Positions 4,207 through 5,152 of a stretch of DNA of 5,152 bases are shown in pieces. The translations under genes and the position numbers were made by a program. Position 1 is the stretch's first letter, and every line of letters starts with the position of its first letter. The stretch spans positions 1 to 5,152 of the forward strand of contig JACRUB010000056.1 of NCBI GenBank assembly GCA_014305015.1, given 5' to 3'. The notes under the pieces are model-generated. The model was not told the origin of the DNA. It saw only the letters and a program-made list of their open reading frames with translations, and searched no databases. This DNA comes from Vulcanimicrobiota bacterium. GTDB taxonomy: Bacteria > Vulcanimicrobiota > Vulcanimicrobiia > Vulcanimicrobiales > Vulcanimicrobiaceae.

Positions 4207-5152
4207 GTGAAGCGAAACGCCCAAGCCATTTGGATCGATGAAAAGGCACGCCGCGCAGGCTTTGCTGACGGTGCGACTTTTGCGCGGGAGTTAGACCTAA
4301 AACCCTATCGCCGGCAACAACTGTACCGGGCCGCGACCAAGGAACTGGTGGCTGACGTTGCCGACGTTACCGTGCTGCCGAAAGAATTGCGCGCGAAACT
4401 GCAGCAACTGAATTTCTCATTTGATTCCGTTACGCCGGTGGTCGTTCAGCATTCGGCCGATAAGCAGACCACAAAGGGTCTTTTCCGCGTGGCCGATGGC
4501 GCGGAAGTAGAAGCGGTGCTCATGGAGTTCTACGGCGACCGCAACACGGTTTGCATTTCAAGCCAAGCCGGTTGCGCGTATGCGTGCGCGTTTTGCTCGA
4601 CCGGCCAAGCGGGTTTCACAAGGCAACTCGAAGCCACGGAGATTTTCGATCAAACGCGTTACTTTGCGCGCGAGCTCGCAGAGAGGGGCAAACGCATTAC
4701 CAACATTGTCTTCATGGGTATGGGCGAGCCGTTCCATAATTACGAACCGGTCATGCGTGCCGTCGCGCTTTTGAACGACGCAAACGGATTCGGGTTAGGC
4801 CACCGGCACATTACGATCTCGACCGTCGGTCTCGTGCCGCAGATCGATCAATTCGGCGAAGAGCATCTGCAAGTCAACCTAGCAATCTCGCTCCATGCGC
4901 CGAATGATGAAGTGCGCTCGGCGATGATGCCGGTGAACCGCAAGTGGAAGATCGACGAACTCATGGGCGCGTGCGAACGCTACATTGCGAAGACAAAACG
5001 CAAACTCTTCTTCGAATACGTGATGCTCCAGGACGTCAACGACCAGGAAGAGCACGCTCGCCAGCTCGCGCGCCTTATGGCTGGACATCTCTACCACGTA
5101 AATCTCATTCCGTATAACAGTACGCCGGATGCGCCGTACAGCGGAACGGAAA
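4207..5152 (+). CDS. rlmN: RlmN, radical-SAM 23S rRNA (adenine-2503-C2) methyltransferase (partial, 315 residues seen)
   Basis: RlmN methylates C2 of A2503 in 23S rRNA near the peptidyl-transferase centre; in some bacteria it also methylates A37 of certain tRNAs. The N-terminal domain (about 1-100) contains the LDLKPYRRQQLYRA accessory helix motif (29-42). The core has NTVCISSQAGCAYACAFCSTG (113-133), where Cys123, Cys127 and Cys130 form the CX3CX2C radical-SAM cluster site and Cys116 is the conserved RlmN cysteine before it. Next come VFMGMGEP (168-175), which binds SAM, ISTVG (205-209), ISLHAPND (227-234) and NLIPYN (299-304). The frame is open to the right edge, so the C-terminal methyl-carrying Cys, expected about 30-40 residues on, is not seen. 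GTG at 4207 is the only start near the UDG stop (13-base gap); the family's usual N-terminal length fits. CFR-type resistance enzymes are close relatives, but the long N-terminal domain and housekeeping context favour RlmN. Confidence 0.95.
   Translation, partial: MKRNAQAIWIDEKARRAGFADGATFARELDLKPYRRQQLYRAATKELVADVADVTVLPKELRAKLQQLNFSFDSVTPVVVQHSADKQTTKGLFRVADGAEVEAVLMEFYGDRNTVCISSQAGCAYACAFCSTGQAGFTRQLEATEIFDQTRYFARELAERGKRITNIVFMGMGEPFHNYEPVMRAVALLNDANGFGLGHRHITISTVGLVPQIDQFGEEHLQVNLAISLHAPNDEVRSAMMPVNRKWKIDELMGACERYIAKTKRKLFFEYVMLQDVNDQEEHARQLARLMAGHLYHVNLIPYNSTPDAPYSGTE

Noticed and set aside
4551..4774. Short plus-strand frames inside rlmN (4551-4739, 4580-4774)
   Set aside because: They overlap the conserved radical-SAM core in other frames and have no features of their own.

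Overview
The window is a compact stretch of bacterial chromosome with moderately high GC, by eye in the mid to upper fifties percent. It has almost no non-coding DNA, and no tRNA, rRNA, CRISPR or insertion sequence was seen. No gap without a gene reaches 300 bases. The longest is about 120 bases (3076-3195), and it holds a probable small ORF and a hairpin. The gene set is mostly housekeeping: secA tail, prfB, a family 2 glycosyltransferase, a UPF0145/YbjQ protein, a family 4 uracil-DNA glycosylase and rlmN. None of these fixes the phylum. Several starts lack a clear Shine-Dalgarno site. The iron-sulfur family 4 UDG and the possible leaderless rlmN suggest a lineage outside the Proteobacteria, perhaps an uncultured Terrabacteria-type group, but this is only an impression.

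Layout. Positions 1-71 hold the last codons of secA (+), with the zinc-binding SEC-C tail. A strong bidirectional terminator (about 76-108) separates secA from a convergent minus-strand gene (107-979). That gene encodes a 290-residue protein with a GDPH motif in a von Willebrand D-like or DUF1521-like context, and it is the least ordinary gene here. A 94-bp divergent spacer (980-1073) leads to prfB (1074-2181), which carries the classical RF2 autoregulatory +1 frameshift: a Shine-Dalgarno-like AAGGAG, three bases, then CTTTGAC.

Downstream on the plus strand are a family 2 glycosyltransferase (2185-3075), a probable 31-codon small ORF with a strong internal hairpin (3104-3199), the UPF0145 gene (3196-3528), the uracil-DNA glycosylase gene (3525-4193) and the start of rlmN (4207 to the right edge). 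The small ORF, UPF0145 and UDG genes are joined by two ATGA overlaps, so they look translationally coupled. The glycosyltransferase follows prfB after only 3 bases. An extended -10 element lies 7 bases before the rlmN GTG and could give a leaderless rlmN transcript.

How the genes relate. prfB and rlmN both act at the ribosomal peptidyl-transferase region, RF2 through its GGQ loop and RlmN through methylation of A2503. The UDG repairs deaminated cytosine and has a C-terminal tail resembling a sliding-clamp binding motif. The glycosyltransferase probably builds a surface glycan. The co-directional order looks like a shared transcription unit rather than one pathway. No new multi-gene system is evident. 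The most unusual items are the GDPH protein, the small-ORF/hairpin leader and the possible leaderless rlmN promoter.
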